A stretch of 64,000 bases of DNA from Ciceribacter sichuanensis (GTDB lineage: Bacteria > Pseudomonadota > Alphaproteobacteria > Rhizobiales > Rhizobiaceae), in contig NZ_JAMXLX010000001.1 of assembly GCF_024055605.1 (NCBI RefSeq), forward strand, positions 1,178,001 to 1,242,000. The letters run 5' to 3'. A program made the position numbers and the translations under genes. Below are positions 36,563-47,600 of this stretch, piece by piece. The notes under the pieces were generated by a model that saw nothing but the letters and a program-made list of their open reading frames with translations, did not search any database and was not told the DNA's origin. How positions within the stretch are numbered: position 1 is the first letter of the stretch; every line of letters starts with the position of its first letter.

Positions 36563-36985
36563 ATGCGTATCGGTGAATCATCTTTCTTTTCTTCGCAATA
36601 TGTAAGCAACGCCACGAATTCGGTCAGCAGTTCTGCGGAAACCGGTTTTTCCGCAATTCTGGATGAAGAGGAAAAGCCGACCTTCACCTTTGGTGACGAA
36701 GAAGCTCTCGAAACGCGCAAGAACGAATATGAAGCTTCGCAGAAGGCGGAGAAGAGCGCCTCTCACGACGACATCATTTCCAAGTTTCTGGAATACTCGG
36801 ATATGACGCTCGCCGAGAAGATTCGCGCGACCTATCTCGATGACCACAACCTGACGGAAGAACAGCTCGCGGCGATGCCGGAAGATGAGCGCAAGGCGAT
36901 CGAGGACGCGATCCAGGAAGCCATCAAGCAGCAGCTTGGCGTCGACCAGGATACCGGAAGCTCGGAAGAAGCGATCGCCGTCTGA
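36563..36985 (+). CDS. Conserved hypothetical protein, 140 aa
   Basis: No named family recognised. Seen: N-terminal Ser/Asn-rich segment (MRIGESSFFSSQYVSN), an acidic middle, and a C-terminal helical module (about 70-125: SKFLEYSDMTLAEKIRATYL, then LTEEQLAAMPEDERKAIED). That second block resembles a short recurrent helical motif in alphaproteobacterial hypotheticals. No signal peptide or TM. A strong AAGGAGG site precedes the ATG at 36563, which makes the start confident. Own transcription unit after the pyrG terminator, convergent with moeA. Confidence 0.8.
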   Translation: MRIGESSFFSSQYVSNATNSVSSSAETGFSAILDEEEKPTFTFGDEEALETRKNEYEASQKAEKSASHDDIISKFLEYSDMTLAEKIRATYLDDHNLTEEQLAAMPEDERKAIEDAIQEAIKQQLGVDQDTGSSEEAIAV

Positions 36986-36995
36986 GGTGGGTAGT

Positions 36996-37025
36996 GCCCC
37001 TCGCCGGGTCAGCCGGTGAAGGGGC
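36996..37025. terminator. Imperfect hairpin at convergent ends of the 140-aa gene and moeA
   Basis: GCCCCTCGCCGG pairs imperfectly with CCGGTGAAGGGGC across a 5-base loop. It spans the moeA stop. No T-run, so a weak call from position. Confidence 0.4.
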
Positions 37026-38229
37026 GAAGAAGCAGGATCGGCGTTTCGGCGCCGATCTCAAGTGCAGGCATACCGGGCGCACGGATGATCAGGCAATCCG
37101 ACTGCGCGAAGATTTTCATCATCGAGGAATCCTGCTTGCCGAAACTCTGCACGACGAGTTTTCCGTCTGCGCGCATCAATCGTGCACGCAGGTAATCCTG
37201 CCTGTGGTCATTGGCCGGAAGAACGGATGCAGATAGCGCCGTCGTCTGTCGTTGCAACGGAATGCGGCCCGTCAGTTTCGCCAGCAGCGGTTCGAGAAAC
37301 AGCAGACCGCAGACCATGCTTGACACGGGATTGCCGGGCAGGCCGAGCACGCGCATTTCCCCAAGGCTGCCGACCATCAGTGGCTTTCCGGGCCGCATGG
37401 CGATCCGCCAGAAATCGAGTTTCATTCCCGCCGCAATCAGGGTCGACTGCACCAGATCGTGGTCACCGACCGACGCGCCACCGAGCGTCACCAGAACATC
37501 GGCGCCAAGCGATCTGGCCATCTCGATGGCGCGGGTGATCTCTTCGCGATCATCCGGCACGATACCGAGGTCGATGACTTCCGCCCCATTATCGCGAGCG
37601 AGAGCGGCAATTCCAAAGCTGTTCGAACCGATGATCTGGCTTGGTCCCGGCGTCTGGCCCGGCCGCACCAGTTCGTCGCCGGTTGCGAGGATAGCGACCT
37701 TGGGCCTTTCGTAGACCGCCACCCAGTCATGGTTCATGGCCGCGGCGAGCGTCAGCCGGGCAAAGTCGAGGTGGGTACCCGCTGGCAGGACGGTTTCGCC
37801 TTCCAGAAAATCCTGCCCACGCGGGCGGACATGGCGGCCGAGCGTGACAGGGAATGTGGTGCGGATGCGGTTGCCATCCAGCTTTTCGGCATCCTCCTGA
37901 AGAAGAACGGAATCGGCCCCCTCCGGCACGGGAGCACCGGTGAAGATACGGACGGTTTCTCCGGGGCCGACCGTTCCTTCAAAAGCATGTCCGGCGGCTG
38001 AGATTCCGATCACAGTGAGTTCGCTACCCGGAAGAGGCGCGTCCTCCGCGCGAAGCGCGTAACCATCCATGGCAGATGCATTGAACGGCGGCTGCGTCAG
38101 TCGCGCCTGAAGGTCGGCGGCAAGTACCCTGCCTTCGGCTTCGCCGAGCGCCAGTATTTCCGTGCGGCTGACGCGTTGCGTGGCGCCAAGCAGTCGCTGC
38201 TGGGCTTCCTCGACGGGAATGAGGGACAT
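37009..38229 (-). CDS. moeA: Molybdopterin molybdenumtransferase MoeA
   Basis: Inserts molybdate into adenylylated molybdopterin. Seen: domain order of MoeA in 406 aa, with DGYALR near the N-terminus, TGAPVPEGADSVLLQED, TLGGASVGDHD (the MoaB-like MPT/Mg site), RPGKPLMVG and GLPGNPVSSMV. Its start is adjacent to the moaC stop (TAA immediately followed by ATG), so translation is coupled. Last gene of the ppiD-trpD-trpC-moaC-moeA cluster. Confidence 0.96.
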   Translation of the reverse strand: MSLIPVEEAQQRLLGATQRVSRTEILALGEAEGRVLAADLQARLTQPPFNASAMDGYALRAEDAPLPGSELTVIGISAAGHAFEGTVGPGETVRIFTGAPVPEGADSVLLQEDAEKLDGNRIRTTFPVTLGRHVRPRGQDFLEGETVLPAGTHLDFARLTLAAAMNHDWVAVYERPKVAILATGDELVRPGQTPGPSQIIGSNSFGIAALARDNGAEVIDLGIVPDDREEITRAIEMARSLGADVLVTLGGASVGDHDLVQSTLIAAGMKLDFWRIAMRPGKPLMVGSLGEMRVLGLPGNPVSSMVCGLLFLEPLLAKLTGRIPLQRQTTALSASVLPANDHRQDYLRARLMRADGKLVVQSFGKQDSSMMKIFAQSDCLIIRAPGMPALEIGAETPILLLRPFTG

Positions 38230-38715
38230 TTACTCGGCCTCCGGGTGACGGAAGTGGCCTGATTTCCCGCCGATTTTCTCGACGAGCCTGACGCCGCCGA
38301 TTTCCATCGCCTTGTCGATTGCCTTGGCCATGTCATAGATGGTCAGGCATGCGACGGAGACGGCTGTCAGTGCTTCCATCTCCACACCTGTCTTGCCTGT
38401 CAGCTTGGTCGTGGCAACGACGCGCAGGCCGGGCAGGGCCGGATCTTCCGTAATGTCCACGGTCACCTTGGAGAGCATCAGCGGATGGCAAAGCGGAATG
38501 AGGTTGGAGGTCTGCTTGGCGGCCATGATGCCGGCGATCCGGGCGGTCGCGATCACATCGCCCTTTTTCGCATTGCCGGCGCGGATCGTTTCCAGAGTCT
38601 CGCGAGTCATCCGCACATGGCCCTCTGCGGTCGCAATGCGAACCGTGTCGGTCTTGTCGCCGACATCCACCATATGCGCCTCTCCCGAGGCGGATATGTG
38701 GGTGAGATCGCTCAT
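38230..38715 (-). CDS. moaC: Cyclic pyranopterin monophosphate synthase MoaC
   Basis: Completes precursor Z formation in molybdenum cofactor synthesis (with MoaA, not in the window). Seen: [21 protein letters not shown] (active-site Cys/His region), [23 protein letters not shown] and KSGHF at the C-terminus. 161 aa. The ATG overlaps the trpC stop by 4 bases (ATGA). Confidence 0.97.
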   Translation of the reverse strand: MSDLTHISASGEAHMVDVGDKTDTVRIATAEGHVRMTRETLETIRAGNAKKGDVIATARIAGIMAAKQTSNLIPLCHPLMLSKVTVDITEDPALPGLRVVATTKLTGKTGVEMEALTAVSVACLTIYDMAKAIDKAMEIGGVRLVEKIGGKSGHFRHPEAE

Positions 38716-39527
38716 TCCGCAGCCATGGTCCCGGCTTCGCCGGTCAAAAGCAGGCGTGTCGCCGAAGTCACATCGTCCTTGCGCATCAGGCTTTCACCAA
38801 CGAGGAAAGTGGTGATGCCGCAGGCTTTGAGGCGGGTGCAGTCTTCGTAGGTAAAGATGCCGCTTTCGCCAACGAGAAGCCGGTCGGAGGGAACCATCGG
38901 GGCCAGCCGTTCACTGACCGTCAGGCTGACCTCGAAAGTGCGCAGGTTACGGTTGTTGATGCCGACCATCGGGGACGAGAGCTTGAGCGCACGCTCGAGT
39001 TCTTCCTCGTCATGCACCTCGATCAGCACATCCATGCCGGTAGAAAAAGCCTCGTCCTCGAGTTGTTTCGCCTCATCGTCCGAAAGCGACGCCATGATCA
39101 GCAGGATGCAATCGGCACCATGGGCGCGGGCTTCATGGACCTGATAGACGTCGAACATGAAATCCTTGCGCAATGCCGGCAGCGAGCAGGCCTTGCGTGC
39201 AGCGACGAGATAGTCGAGCGAACCCTGAAAACTCGGCATATCCGTCAGGACCGAAAGGCAGGCAGCACCGCCGGCCTCATAGGCGGCGGCAAGTGCCGGC
39301 GGATCGAAATCCGGACGGATCAGGCCTTTGGACGGGCTGGCCTTCTTGATTTCGGCGATCAGGCCGAATTGTCCTGCATCGCGCCGGCTCTTGAGAGCTT
39401 TGTAAAATCCGCGCGGGGCAGGCTGGTCGGCCGCCCATGCCTTGACTTCTGCCAGAGGCAACGCGGCTTTCGCAGCCGCGATCTCCTCTCGCTTGTAGAC
39501 TTCGATGCGTTTCAGGATATCGGTCAT
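38712..39527 (-). CDS. trpC: Indole-3-glycerol phosphate synthase TrpC
   Basis: Fourth enzyme of tryptophan synthesis, closing the indole ring. Seen: TIM barrel with [11 protein letters not shown] (catalytic Lys), [11 protein letters not shown], and the [12 protein letters not shown] and [10 protein letters not shown] segments. Stand-alone TrpC (not fused to TrpF), 271 aa. Preceded by trpD with 9 bp between; overlaps moaC by 4 bases. Confidence 0.97.
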   Translation of the reverse strand: MTDILKRIEVYKREEIAAAKAALPLAEVKAWAADQPAPRGFYKALKSRRDAGQFGLIAEIKKASPSKGLIRPDFDPPALAAAYEAGGAACLSVLTDMPSFQGSLDYLVAARKACSLPALRKDFMFDVYQVHEARAHGADCILLIMASLSDDEAKQLEDEAFSTGMDVLIEVHDEEELERALKLSSPMVGINNRNLRTFEVSLTVSERLAPMVPSDRLLVGESGIFTYEDCTRLKACGITTFLVGESLMRKDDVTSATRLLLTGEAGTMAAE

Positions 39528-39536
39528 GGCTCAAGC

Positions 39537-40559
39537 TTAGCCCTGTGCGGTGGAATTGGAAACCTTGATCAGCTTGTCGAGCGCGGCCGCCGCCGCACCC
39601 GAATCGAGTGCCTGACTTGCGAGCGCCATGCCGTCACGCACGTTGTCGACCCGTCCGGCAACGATAAGCGAGGCTGCGGCGTTGCAGAGTGCTACGTCGC
39701 GATAGGCGTTCTTGGCGCCGGAAAGCACCTCCCGAAGCGCGGCAGCATTCACGGCACCGTCACCCCCGCGGATCGCGTCCAGCGAAACGGTCGGCACGCC
39801 GAAATCGTCGGGCGTCAGTTCGAAGGCGGTGATCTCGCCGTTCTTCAGGGCGGCAACCTGGGTCGGTCCGGTGGTCGTGACCTCATCGAGGCCGCTGCCA
39901 TGTACCACCCAGGCGCTCGTGAGGCCAAGATCGCGCAGCGCCTCGGCGCCGGGCAAAAGCCATTCCGGCGAATAGACGCCGAAGAGCTGCCGCTTGACAT
40001 TTGCCGGGCTGGAGAGTGGGCCGACGATGTTGAAGATCGTGCGGGTTCCAAGTTCGACGCGGGCAGGGCCAACGTGACGCATCGCCGGGTGATGGATCTG
40101 TGCGAACATGAAGCCGATGCCCGCCTCGCGGATGCAGCGCGAGATGGTTTCCGGATCGATGTCGAGTTTCACGCCGAGCTGAGAGAGGGCGTCTGCGGTT
40201 CCCGATTTCGAGCTCAGCGCCTTGTTGCCGTGCTTGGCGACCGGAACGCCAGCGCCGGCGACGATCAGCGAGGCGAGCGTCGAGATGTTGTAGGTGTTGG
40301 TGCCGTCACCGCCTGTCCCGACGATATCGATGGCATCTTCCGGCGCTTCGACCGATACCATCTTGGACCGCATGATCGAGACGGCACCGGCGATCTCGTC
40401 GACGGTTTCTCCACGAACGCGCAGCGCCATCAGGAAACCGCCGATCTGGGCCATGCTGGCCTCGCCCGACATCATCACTTCGAAGGCGTCGCTCGCTTCC
40501 TCTCGCGTCAGCGCCTGCCGAGCCGCGATCTTGGCGATAAAAGGTTTCAACCCGGACAT
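39537..40559 (-). CDS. trpD: Anthranilate phosphoribosyltransferase TrpD
   Basis: Joins anthranilate to PRPP. Seen: [14 protein letters not shown] (PRPP loop), [21 protein letters not shown], and [13 protein letters not shown]. 340 aa, monofunctional, no TrpG fusion. Starts 21 bp downstream of the ppiD stop and is followed by trpC. Confidence 0.97.
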   Translation of the reverse strand: MSGLKPFIAKIAARQALTREEASDAFEVMMSGEASMAQIGGFLMALRVRGETVDEIAGAVSIMRSKMVSVEAPEDAIDIVGTGGDGTNTYNISTLASLIVAGAGVPVAKHGNKALSSKSGTADALSQLGVKLDIDPETISRCIREAGIGFMFAQIHHPAMRHVGPARVELGTRTIFNIVGPLSSPANVKRQLFGVYSPEWLLPGAEALRDLGLTSAWVVHGSGLDEVTTTGPTQVAALKNGEITAFELTPDDFGVPTVSLDAIRGGDGAVNAAALREVLSGAKNAYRDVALCNAAASLIVAGRVDNVRDGMALASQALDSGAAAAALDKLIKVSNSTAQG

Positions 40560-40580
40560 GCTTTCCTCTTCCCCCTGCGC

Positions 40581-42473
40581 CTAGCGACGAACCATCGCCT
40601 GTTCGGCAAGGCTCTGGTTGATCGTGACGCCATACTGCGCCTGCAGACGGCTCACCATCTGGTCGAGGATATCGTCGCCGGCAGAGCGGGCGATTTCCGT
40701 GATCTGGGCATCGTCATTGGCCAGCACGTTGGACGAACCCTGGTCGCGCTCATCGGTAACCCTGAGCAGGATCTGGGTGGACGGGTCGCCGCCCGGAGCG
40801 GTGGCGACAGTGCCGACCGGACCGCTGAAGGCCGCGACGATAGCAGCCGGGCCTAGGACGGCGTCTTCCGTCTGGCGCTGGATGCCGAGCTTCGTCTCGA
40901 CAGCAAGGCCGAGTTCTGCCGCGACGTCTTCCAGCGTGCCGCCCTGCGCAACGCGCTGCCTCAGGCTTTCAGCCTTGGCGCCAAGTGCCACTTTCTGCTG
41001 CTCGGCAGTCCAGTCGGCTACGGCCTTGTCGTGCACTTCTTCAAGCGTGCGGTCACGCTCGGCGGTGATGTCCTTCACTTCCAGCCAGACATAGCCGTCA
41101 TTGCCGATGTTGACCGGCAGGGCCTCGACGCCGACATCCGTCTGGAAAGCCTCATCGAGAAGCGCTTGGCGCTCGGGCAGGTTGGGGACGTCGTTGCCGT
41201 TCTCGTCCTTGCCGTTGCGGTCGACGGCTTTGACGGTGACTGCCGTCAGCTTCAGCTCCTTTGCCGCTTCATCGAGCGGCGTGCCGCCGGCCCTGAGGTC
41301 CTCGAAACGGTCATGTACGTTCGCGATGTCCTGTACCGCTGCGGAATCAGCCAAAGATTCACGGATCTCTTCGCGAACTTCGTCGAGGCTGCGGGTGCGG
41401 CCTTCCTTGATATTCGTGACCCGGAGGATGACCGGACCGAGCGCCCCGTCGACAACCGGCGTCGTCGCGCCTTCCTTGGTCACGGCGAAGGCCGCATCGG
41501 CAAGAGCCGGATCGGGAAGCTTGTCACGGGAGAACTCGCCGAGCAGCACGTCGCTTGCGGTCTTGCCCTGGTCTGTCACCAGTTGATCGAACGAGGTGCC
41601 GGACTTGAGTTCGGCTTCCGCTGCTTCCGCCATTTCGCGGCTTTCAAAGGAGAGCTGCTCGATCGTCCGAGTTCCGGCGATCTCGTAGCTTGCCTTTCGC
41701 TTTTCATAGTCTTCGGCAATCGCTTCGTCGGTGATGGCATTCTTGTCAGCGATATCGGCGGCTTCAAGCTTCACATAGCTGAGGCTACGATATTCCGGCG
41801 CCCGGTAACGGCTCTTCACGGTGTCGAACCAGGTCGCAAGCGTCTTGTCGTCGGGAGCCTTGACCGGATCGATATTGGCGTTGGTCAGCAGGATATAGGA
41901 GATATCACGGTTCTCGTAGCGATAGCTCTTCAGCGCATCGACGAGAACCTTCGGCGCGGTGAAACCATCGGAGGTCGCTTCGACGATCTGGCTGCGTACG
42001 GCAACCTTGGAGCGCTCGCGGATATAATCGTCCTCACGAAGACCGGCATTGCGCAGGCGGCTGGTGAACAGCTGGCGGTCGAACTGGCCATTGTCGGACT
42101 TGAAAGCCGGATCCTCGGCGATCAGCTGGGCAAGCTTGTCTTCGGAGAGGCCGAGACGCATGTCCTGCGAAAGCTGGTCGAGAGCGGCCCCCGCGGAAAG
42201 CTCGGCGAAAACCTGGTTCTCGACGCCGAGCGCGCGGGCCTGCTCGCTGGTGAGCTGCACGCCGAAGCGGCGGCCAAGCTCGGCAAGCTTGCGCTGGTAG
42301 GCGAGGCTGAACTCGTTCGGCGAGATGGTCTGGTCGCCAACGGTGACCACCGCATTGCTCGCGGAGCTGAAGAGAGATGCTGAGATTCCCCAGACTCCGA
42401 AGGATACGACAAGCAGAAGCATCAACAATTTTGCGACCGTCGTATGGGCGGCTTTTCTCAGAACGGTGAGCAT
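40581..42473 (-). CDS. PpiD-like periplasmic peptidyl-prolyl isomerase/chaperone
   Basis: Membrane-anchored folding factor. Seen: N-terminal transmembrane anchor (about 15-36: LLMLLLVVSFGVWGISASLF), SurA_N-like helical segment (GDQTISPNEFSLAYQRKLAE), a central parvulin-like part (about 260-370), and a second region with VWLEVKDIT. 630 aa matches PpiD. Parvulin signature is poorly conserved, so isomerase activity is uncertain; chaperone role is likely. First gene of the trp-mo cluster, a conserved rhizobial arrangement. Confidence 0.9.
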   Translation of the reverse strand: MLTVLRKAAHTTVAKLLMLLLVVSFGVWGISASLFSSASNAVVTVGDQTISPNEFSLAYQRKLAELGRRFGVQLTSEQARALGVENQVFAELSAGAALDQLSQDMRLGLSEDKLAQLIAEDPAFKSDNGQFDRQLFTSRLRNAGLREDDYIRERSKVAVRSQIVEATSDGFTAPKVLVDALKSYRYENRDISYILLTNANIDPVKAPDDKTLATWFDTVKSRYRAPEYRSLSYVKLEAADIADKNAITDEAIAEDYEKRKASYEIAGTRTIEQLSFESREMAEAAEAELKSGTSFDQLVTDQGKTASDVLLGEFSRDKLPDPALADAAFAVTKEGATTPVVDGALGPVILRVTNIKEGRTRSLDEVREEIRESLADSAAVQDIANVHDRFEDLRAGGTPLDEAAKELKLTAVTVKAVDRNGKDENGNDVPNLPERQALLDEAFQTDVGVEALPVNIGNDGYVWLEVKDITAERDRTLEEVHDKAVADWTAEQQKVALGAKAESLRQRVAQGGTLEDVAAELGLAVETKLGIQRQTEDAVLGPAAIVAAFSGPVGTVATAPGGDPSTQILLRVTDERDQGSSNVLANDDAQITEIARSAGDDILDQMVSRLQAQYGVTINQSLAEQAMVRR

Positions 42474-42778
42474 CGGAACTCAAATACCTCATTGCGGATC
42501 TTCGCGGGGTCTGCGAAGCAGAAAACGTTCCTTAAATCAAACCTTGGCGGAAATGAAGGCTAGAATGGCGAAAAGCCTTGCGGTTCCGCAACAATTGAGC
42601 GAGCAGCGAATTCAGCTTTGCGTGAGAGCAGGCGGCAAGCAGAGACCGTTTTGCTGAAAGCAAGTCTTTGACTGAAGCGGAGGGCTTACGCCGTGCGCCG
42701 GGCATGCGGCGTTCTGCCATAAAAGAAAAACGCCGACGGATTTCTCCACCGGCGTTTTCGTCAATTGAATGTGGCAGA
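42474..42778. other. 305-bp region between gltA and the ppiD gene
   Basis: Contains the ppiD operon promoter region (minus strand) near 42480-42560 and the gltA terminator at 42727-42759. No protein or RNA gene was recognised. Confidence 0.6.
42727..42759 (-). terminator. Intrinsic terminator after gltA
   Basis: On the minus strand, AAAACGCCG and CGGCGTTTTT form a stem around a 14-base loop that can pair further (GGA/TCC), then TTTCTTTT follows. Lies just beyond the gltA stop at 42779. Confidence 0.85.
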
Positions 42779-44068
42779 TCAGCGCTTGGAGACTGCGACG
42801 TAGTCGCGCTTCGGAGCGCCGGTGTAGAGCTGGCGCGGACGGCCGATGCGCTGCTGCGGATCTTCGATCATCTCGTTCCACTGGGCGATCCAGCCGACGG
42901 TGCGGGCGAGCGCGAAGAGAACGGTGAACATGGTGGTGGGGAAGCCGAGTGCACGCAGCGTGATGCCCGAATAGAAGTCGACGTTCGGGTAGAGCTTCTT
43001 TTCCTTGAAGTACTCGTCGCTGAGCGCGATCCGTTCCAGTTCCAGTGCGACCTGCATCAGCGGATCGTCCGAATGGCCGGTTGCTTCCAGCACTTCGTAC
43101 ATGGTCTGCTGCATGATCTTGGCGCGCGGGTCGTAGTTCTTGTAGACGCGGTGGCCGAAGCCCATCAGGCGGAACGGATCGTTCTTGTCCTTGGCGCGGG
43201 CGATGTATTCCGGAATACGATCTACGGAACCGATTTCCATCAGCATGTTGAGTGCTGCTTCGTTCGCGCCGCCGTGAGCAGGGCCCCAAAGGCAGGCGAT
43301 GCCGGCAGCGATGCAGGCGAACGGGTTGGCGCCAGACGAGCCGGCGAGACGGACCGTCGAGGTCGATGCGTTCTGCTCGTGGTCGGCATGCAGGATGAAG
43401 ATGCGATCCATGGCGCGTGCCAGAACCGGATTCACCTTGTACTCTTCGCACGGCACGGCAAAGCACATGCGCAGGAAGTTGGAGGCGTAGTCGAGATCGT
43501 TCTTCGGATAAACGAAGGGCTGACCGATGTGGTACTTAAACGCCATGGCAGCAATCGTCGGCATCTTGGCGATCATACGCAGCGAAGCGACCATGCGCTG
43601 GTGCGGATCGGTGATGTCGGTCGAGTCGTGATAGAAGGCGGAAAGCGCGCCGACGGTGCCGACCATGACAGCCATCGGATGGGCGTCGCGGCGGTAGCCG
43701 GAGAAGAACTTGCTCATCTGTTCATGCACCATGGTGTGGTGCGTAACACGGTAGTCGAAGTCCTTCTTCTGGGCAGCGGTCGGGAGTTCGCCGTAAAGAA
43801 GCAGGTAGCAGACCTCAAGGAAGTCACCCTTTTCCGCCAGCTGTTCGATCGGATAGCCGCGGTGCAGCAAAACGCCCTCGTCACCATCGATGTAGGTGAT
43901 CTTGGATTCACAGGAAGCCGTCGAGGTGAAGCCTGGGTCGTAGGTGAACATGCCGGTGTGCTTGTAAAGCGCGCCGATATCGACGACATCCGGGCCGATC
44001 GTGCCAGATTTCACAGCCAATTCGGCCGATTTCTCCCCGAGTTTCAAAGAAGCGCTTTTGTCCGTCAT
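42779..44068 (-). CDS. gltA: Citrate synthase
   Basis: Condenses oxaloacetate and acetyl-CoA, entry of the TCA cycle. Seen: type II hexameric form: [15 protein letters not shown], the catalytic [10 protein letters not shown] and [14 protein letters not shown] with the conserved His and the later [13 protein letters not shown]. 429 aa, normal. Terminator downstream. Divergent from comEC. Confidence 0.97.
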   Translation of the reverse strand: MTDKSASLKLGEKSAELAVKSGTIGPDVVDIGALYKHTGMFTYDPGFTSTASCESKITYIDGDEGVLLHRGYPIEQLAEKGDFLEVCYLLLYGELPTAAQKKDFDYRVTHHTMVHEQMSKFFSGYRRDAHPMAVMVGTVGALSAFYHDSTDITDPHQRMVASLRMIAKMPTIAAMAFKYHIGQPFVYPKNDLDYASNFLRMCFAVPCEEYKVNPVLARAMDRIFILHADHEQNASTSTVRLAGSSGANPFACIAAGIACLWGPAHGGANEAALNMLMEIGSVDRIPEYIARAKDKNDPFRLMGFGHRVYKNYDPRAKIMQQTMYEVLEATGHSDDPLMQVALELERIALSDEYFKEKKLYPNVDFYSGITLRALGFPTTMFTVLFALARTVGWIAQWNEMIEDPQQRIGRPRQLYTGAPKRDYVAVSKR

Positions 44069-44369
44069 GCTAATCCTCCGGAATTGGCGGGAGGCGTCCC
44101 GAAGGGCGCCTTGGGTTTAAGCGTAGGGATGTAGCTATATGATACGGAAGTTAATGCCAAGCTATCCAAAGGGCAAATTGTGCATCGCAAAAGCCTATTA
44201 AAGAGGCAGGTGCGGGATTTAATCGATTGAACAAGCTTTCGGGTATTGCATGCTTTTCGGCACACGCCAAAATTGTTAATTTGCAAAACGAGCGTCCATC
44301 TTGCCGCAGCCGTTGATCGGCGGATAAAAAGCAGCGCAGGGCTGTTGAGGATGTGGGCCGGGGGAGCAT
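44069..44369. other. 301-bp divergent region between gltA and comEC
   Basis: Promoter-containing spacer. The stretch 44100-44290 is AT-richer than its surroundings, consistent with the gltA promoter on the minus strand. No protein gene or RNA recognised. Confidence 0.55.
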
Positions 44370-46889
44370 TTGGGGCAGGTCGCCGAGCAGGAAACCGCGG
44401 ATATGCAGTCTCACGGCCGGCTCGCCCAGCCGCTGATGGTTGTAGAAGAAAACTATCCTGTTGTCCGTCTGCCAAGACCGACACGCAATGCTGCCCTGCA
44501 GCTGGCGGAGGGCTCGGCGAGGGTTATACGGGCAGGGAAGGCGGCTTTTGCGCGTGAGGAGGCCCATGGCCACCTCTTCCATTTCGTGCCGGTCTTCCTG
44601 GGAGCAGGCGCCGTCACATGGTTCAGCATGGCCGAACCGCCCGGTGTGCTTGCTCTCTCCATTCTGCTTGGCCTTTTTGCTGCCGGCGCACTGGCGGTTC
44701 GTTACGGTCGGCCGCTGACCGCCTATGGCCTGCTGGTCGCCACTCTTTTCGTCTTGGGAATGCTGCTTGCCAATGTCGAGACATGGCGGGAGGGGACGGT
44801 CATTCTGGATACGCCCGTGACCACCGTCGTCTCCGGCATCGTCGAACGGCGGGAAGCCGGATCGAAGGGCGAATGGCGATATGTGCTGAGAGTGACGGCG
44901 ACCGAAGATCCGCAAATCCGCCGGCCGCCGGAGCGCGTGTCGCTTCTTGCGCGAGGCAAGCACGAGCCTGCCCCGATTGGAGGGTATCTCTCCGGCAGGG
45001 CACGTCTTTCTCCGCCATCCGGTCCCGCCTTGCCGGGGCTCAATGATTTCGCCTTTGCCAGCTATTTCGATGGCGTTGGCGCGGTCGGTTTTTTCCTGGG
45101 CGCGCCGCAGTCTCGGTCGAGGCCCGATGAAGGAGGGGCGGAGACATGGTGGTTGCGGTTCGACCGGGCGCTCTTCTCGCTCAGGGACGATATTTCAACC
45201 CGCATCCGCTCCGTCATTCCGGGCGATCCCGGCGCATTCGCGGCATCCATCATCACCGGTGAGCGGCGGTCCATGTCGAAGGAGGCAACCGAGGCGCTAC
45301 GACTTTCCGGTCTGGCCCACATCACTGCCATTTCCGGCCTCAACATGGCGCTGGCTGCTGGTATCTTCTTCGTCGGCCTGCGCAAGTTGCTGAGTCTGCT
45401 GCCCGGACTTGCCCACGCGGTGTCGATCAAGAAGCTTGCGGCCACCGGTGCGCTTATCGGCGCTTTCGCCTATCTGCTTATCTCCGGATATCAGGTGTCC
45501 GCCGTTCGCGCCTTCCTTATGACGGCGATCATGCTCGTCGCGGTTCTTTTCGACCGGCCGGCAATCAGCCTGAGAAACCTAGCTTTGGCTGCGATCGTCA
45601 TCGTTGCCGTAACGCCTTCGGCGATTATGGGGCCGAGTTTCCAGATGTCCTTCGCCGCGACGGCCGCGCTGATCGCCGGCTATGCGGCGTGGCGGGACAG
45701 GCCTGCGAGACGATGGCTTCCCGAAATAAACTTCCCCGGCGCAACCGCATTGCGATGGAGTTGGGGCGTGATTGCCGGCACCATCCTGACCTCCCTGATC
45801 GGCGGCCTGTCGACGGCGGTCTTCGCCATAGCCCATTTTCATCGTCTCGCACCGCACAGTCTCGAAGCCAATCTCGCCGCCATGCCATTGATTTCGCTGA
45901 TCGTCATGCCGGCGGGCCTAGTGGCGATGCTGCTGATGCCCTTCGGTCTTGATGCGCCGCTTCTCGTCGCAATGGGCGTCGGTCTGGAATGGGTCCTCGT
46001 CATAGCGCGAGAGGTTTCCAGCTGGGGCGAGGGTGTCGGCTTCCTTCAACCGCCGGGGTGGTTCCTGCCGGTCGCTTCGCTTGGCCTCCTGTTCCTGACC
46101 TTGTTAAGCAGTGTCTGGCGGCATGTGGGCACGCTGCTGTTGATCCTCGCCGGTTCGGCGCTCCTTGCCGGCCCCGTGGGTACGGAACGCGCAGACGTGC
46201 TGGTTTCTGAGGATGGCCGACTGGCTGGATTGCTGCAACCGCCCGCGACAGTCGCCACGAACCGCGTTCGCCCGCCATCCTTCCTATACGATCAGTGGAG
46301 CGCGGCCCTGCAGTTGAAGGCGCACGTAGCTCCCGCTGAACTCGCCGTGTCCGCACCGCAGAAGACGGCCGACCGAGGACGCGTACAGCGAACGCCGGCG
46401 GAACTGGACGCCTCCGCAGAGCGGATGCGCAAGAAGTTGGCCGATATCGAGGCCGGCCGCTTCATCTGTGAGCCGAAGACATGGTGCATGGCAAGGCTGA
46501 CCAGCGGCTGGATTATCGCGACGGTTGAGGATGGCGCACTCGTCGGCAAGGCTTGCGATATCGCCGATCTGGTGATTTCCGAGCGACGCACGAGCTTTCC
46601 CGCCTGCCTATCCGGTGCTGTCCTGATGACTGCCGAAACCCTGAGAAGAAGTGGCGCAATCGAGCTTCGCCTTGGCGACCGCACGTCCCGGCAATTTACC
46701 GTGGAGGCATCCTTCAACGGTCCGCCGCGACCCTGGACGCAGCATCGCTATTATGATTGGCGCAGCGGCACGTTCCAGATGACGCCAACGCCATCGACGT
46801 CGGACAAAAGCATTCCCGATGCGATCAAAGGAAACACCGCCGCTCCGGCAATGCCGCTCGAAGCCGCAATCAGTGATAACGGCGAATGA
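44370..46889 (+). CDS. ComEC/Rec2-family DNA-uptake channel protein
   Basis: Polytopic inner-membrane protein related to the ComEC DNA-import channel. Seen: N-terminal membrane segment ([20 protein letters not shown]), a DUF4131-like soluble domain, the competence core [23 protein letters not shown] followed by multiple helices, and a C-terminal soluble part with Cys pairs ([10 protein letters not shown]). The C-terminal metallo-beta-lactamase motif is not seen, as in many alphaproteobacterial forms. 839 aa. TTG at 44370 with GGGGGAG is possible; ATG at 44403 is an alternative. Its 3' end overlaps lexA by 20 bp, tail to tail. Confidence 0.9.
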   Translation: MGQVAEQETADMQSHGRLAQPLMVVEENYPVVRLPRPTRNAALQLAEGSARVIRAGKAAFAREEAHGHLFHFVPVFLGAGAVTWFSMAEPPGVLALSILLGLFAAGALAVRYGRPLTAYGLLVATLFVLGMLLANVETWREGTVILDTPVTTVVSGIVERREAGSKGEWRYVLRVTATEDPQIRRPPERVSLLARGKHEPAPIGGYLSGRARLSPPSGPALPGLNDFAFASYFDGVGAVGFFLGAPQSRSRPDEGGAETWWLRFDRALFSLRDDISTRIRSVIPGDPGAFAASIITGERRSMSKEATEALRLSGLAHITAISGLNMALAAGIFFVGLRKLLSLLPGLAHAVSIKKLAATGALIGAFAYLLISGYQVSAVRAFLMTAIMLVAVLFDRPAISLRNLALAAIVIVAVTPSAIMGPSFQMSFAATAALIAGYAAWRDRPARRWLPEINFPGATALRWSWGVIAGTILTSLIGGLSTAVFAIAHFHRLAPHSLEANLAAMPLISLIVMPAGLVAMLLMPFGLDAPLLVAMGVGLEWVLVIAREVSSWGEGVGFLQPPGWFLPVASLGLLFLTLLSSVWRHVGTLLLILAGSALLAGPVGTERADVLVSEDGRLAGLLQPPATVATNRVRPPSFLYDQWSAALQLKAHVAPAELAVSAPQKTADRGRVQRTPAELDASAERMRKKLADIEAGRFICEPKTWCMARLTSGWIIATVEDGALVGKACDIADLVISERRTSFPACLSGAVLMTAETLRRSGAIELRLGDRTSRQFTVEASFNGPPRPWTQHRYYDWRSGTFQMTPTPSTSDKSIPDAIKGNTAAPAMPLEAAISDNGE

Positions 46890-47580
46890 GGCCGACGAGT
46901 TTGCCCTGAACCTTCACGCGGTCTGGTCCGAAGATGCGCGTCTCGTAGGCTGGATTGGCGGCTTCAAGCGCAATCGATGCGCCGCGCCGACGGAAGCGCT
47001 TCAATGTTGCTTCTTCATCATCGACCAGCGCGACGACGATGTCTCCGGGGCTCGCCGTCGACGTGTTGCGGATGATGACCGTATCGCCATCGAGAATGCC
47101 AGCGTCGATCATCGAGTCGCCCTTGACCTCAAGCGCGTAATGTTCGCCCGAACCCAGCATTTCAGCCGGAACGGTGATGTCGTGCGTATTGTTCTGGATT
47201 GCCGAGATCGGCACACCGGCGGCAATGCGGCCCATAACCGGAACGTTGACGGAATTGGTGTTTTCCGCAACCGGTTTGGGCGGGCTGACGGGCTGCGGCT
47301 TGCCGAGGCTTCCCTCGATGACACTTGGCGAAAAACCCCGGCGCGGCTGCAGGCTCGGCGTGTAGGCCTCGGGCAGCTTGATGACTTCGAGCGCGCGCGC
47401 CCGGTTCGGGAGACGCCGAATGAAACCGCGCTCCTCCAGAGCCGTAATCAGCCGGTGAATGCCGGACTTGGAGGCGAGGTCCAGCGCATCCTTCATTTCG
47501 TCGAAAGACGGAGGCACACCCGATTCCTTCATCCGCTCGTGAATGAACAGAAGCAGTTCCTGTTGCTTGCGCGTCAGCAT
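46870..47580 (-). CDS. lexA: LexA repressor
   Basis: SOS repressor with RecA-stimulated self-cleavage. Seen: N-terminal winged helix (1-65, [16 protein letters not shown]), cleavage site Ala121-Gly122 in GRIAAG, catalytic Ser156 in GDSMIDAG and Lys194 in EATLKRF. 236 aa, usual. The start ATG at 47580 gives the family N-terminus; the longer frame would cover the operator. Two GAAC-N7-GAAC type boxes lie upstream. Confidence 0.97.
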   Translation of the reverse strand: MLTRKQQELLLFIHERMKESGVPPSFDEMKDALDLASKSGIHRLITALEERGFIRRLPNRARALEVIKLPEAYTPSLQPRRGFSPSVIEGSLGKPQPVSPPKPVAENTNSVNVPVMGRIAAGVPISAIQNNTHDITVPAEMLGSGEHYALEVKGDSMIDAGILDGDTVIIRNTSTASPGDIVVALVDDEEATLKRFRRRGASIALEAANPAYETRIFGPDRVKVQGKLVGLIRRYH

Positions 47581-47600
47581 GTTGCGGTGCCCCGAGTGTG

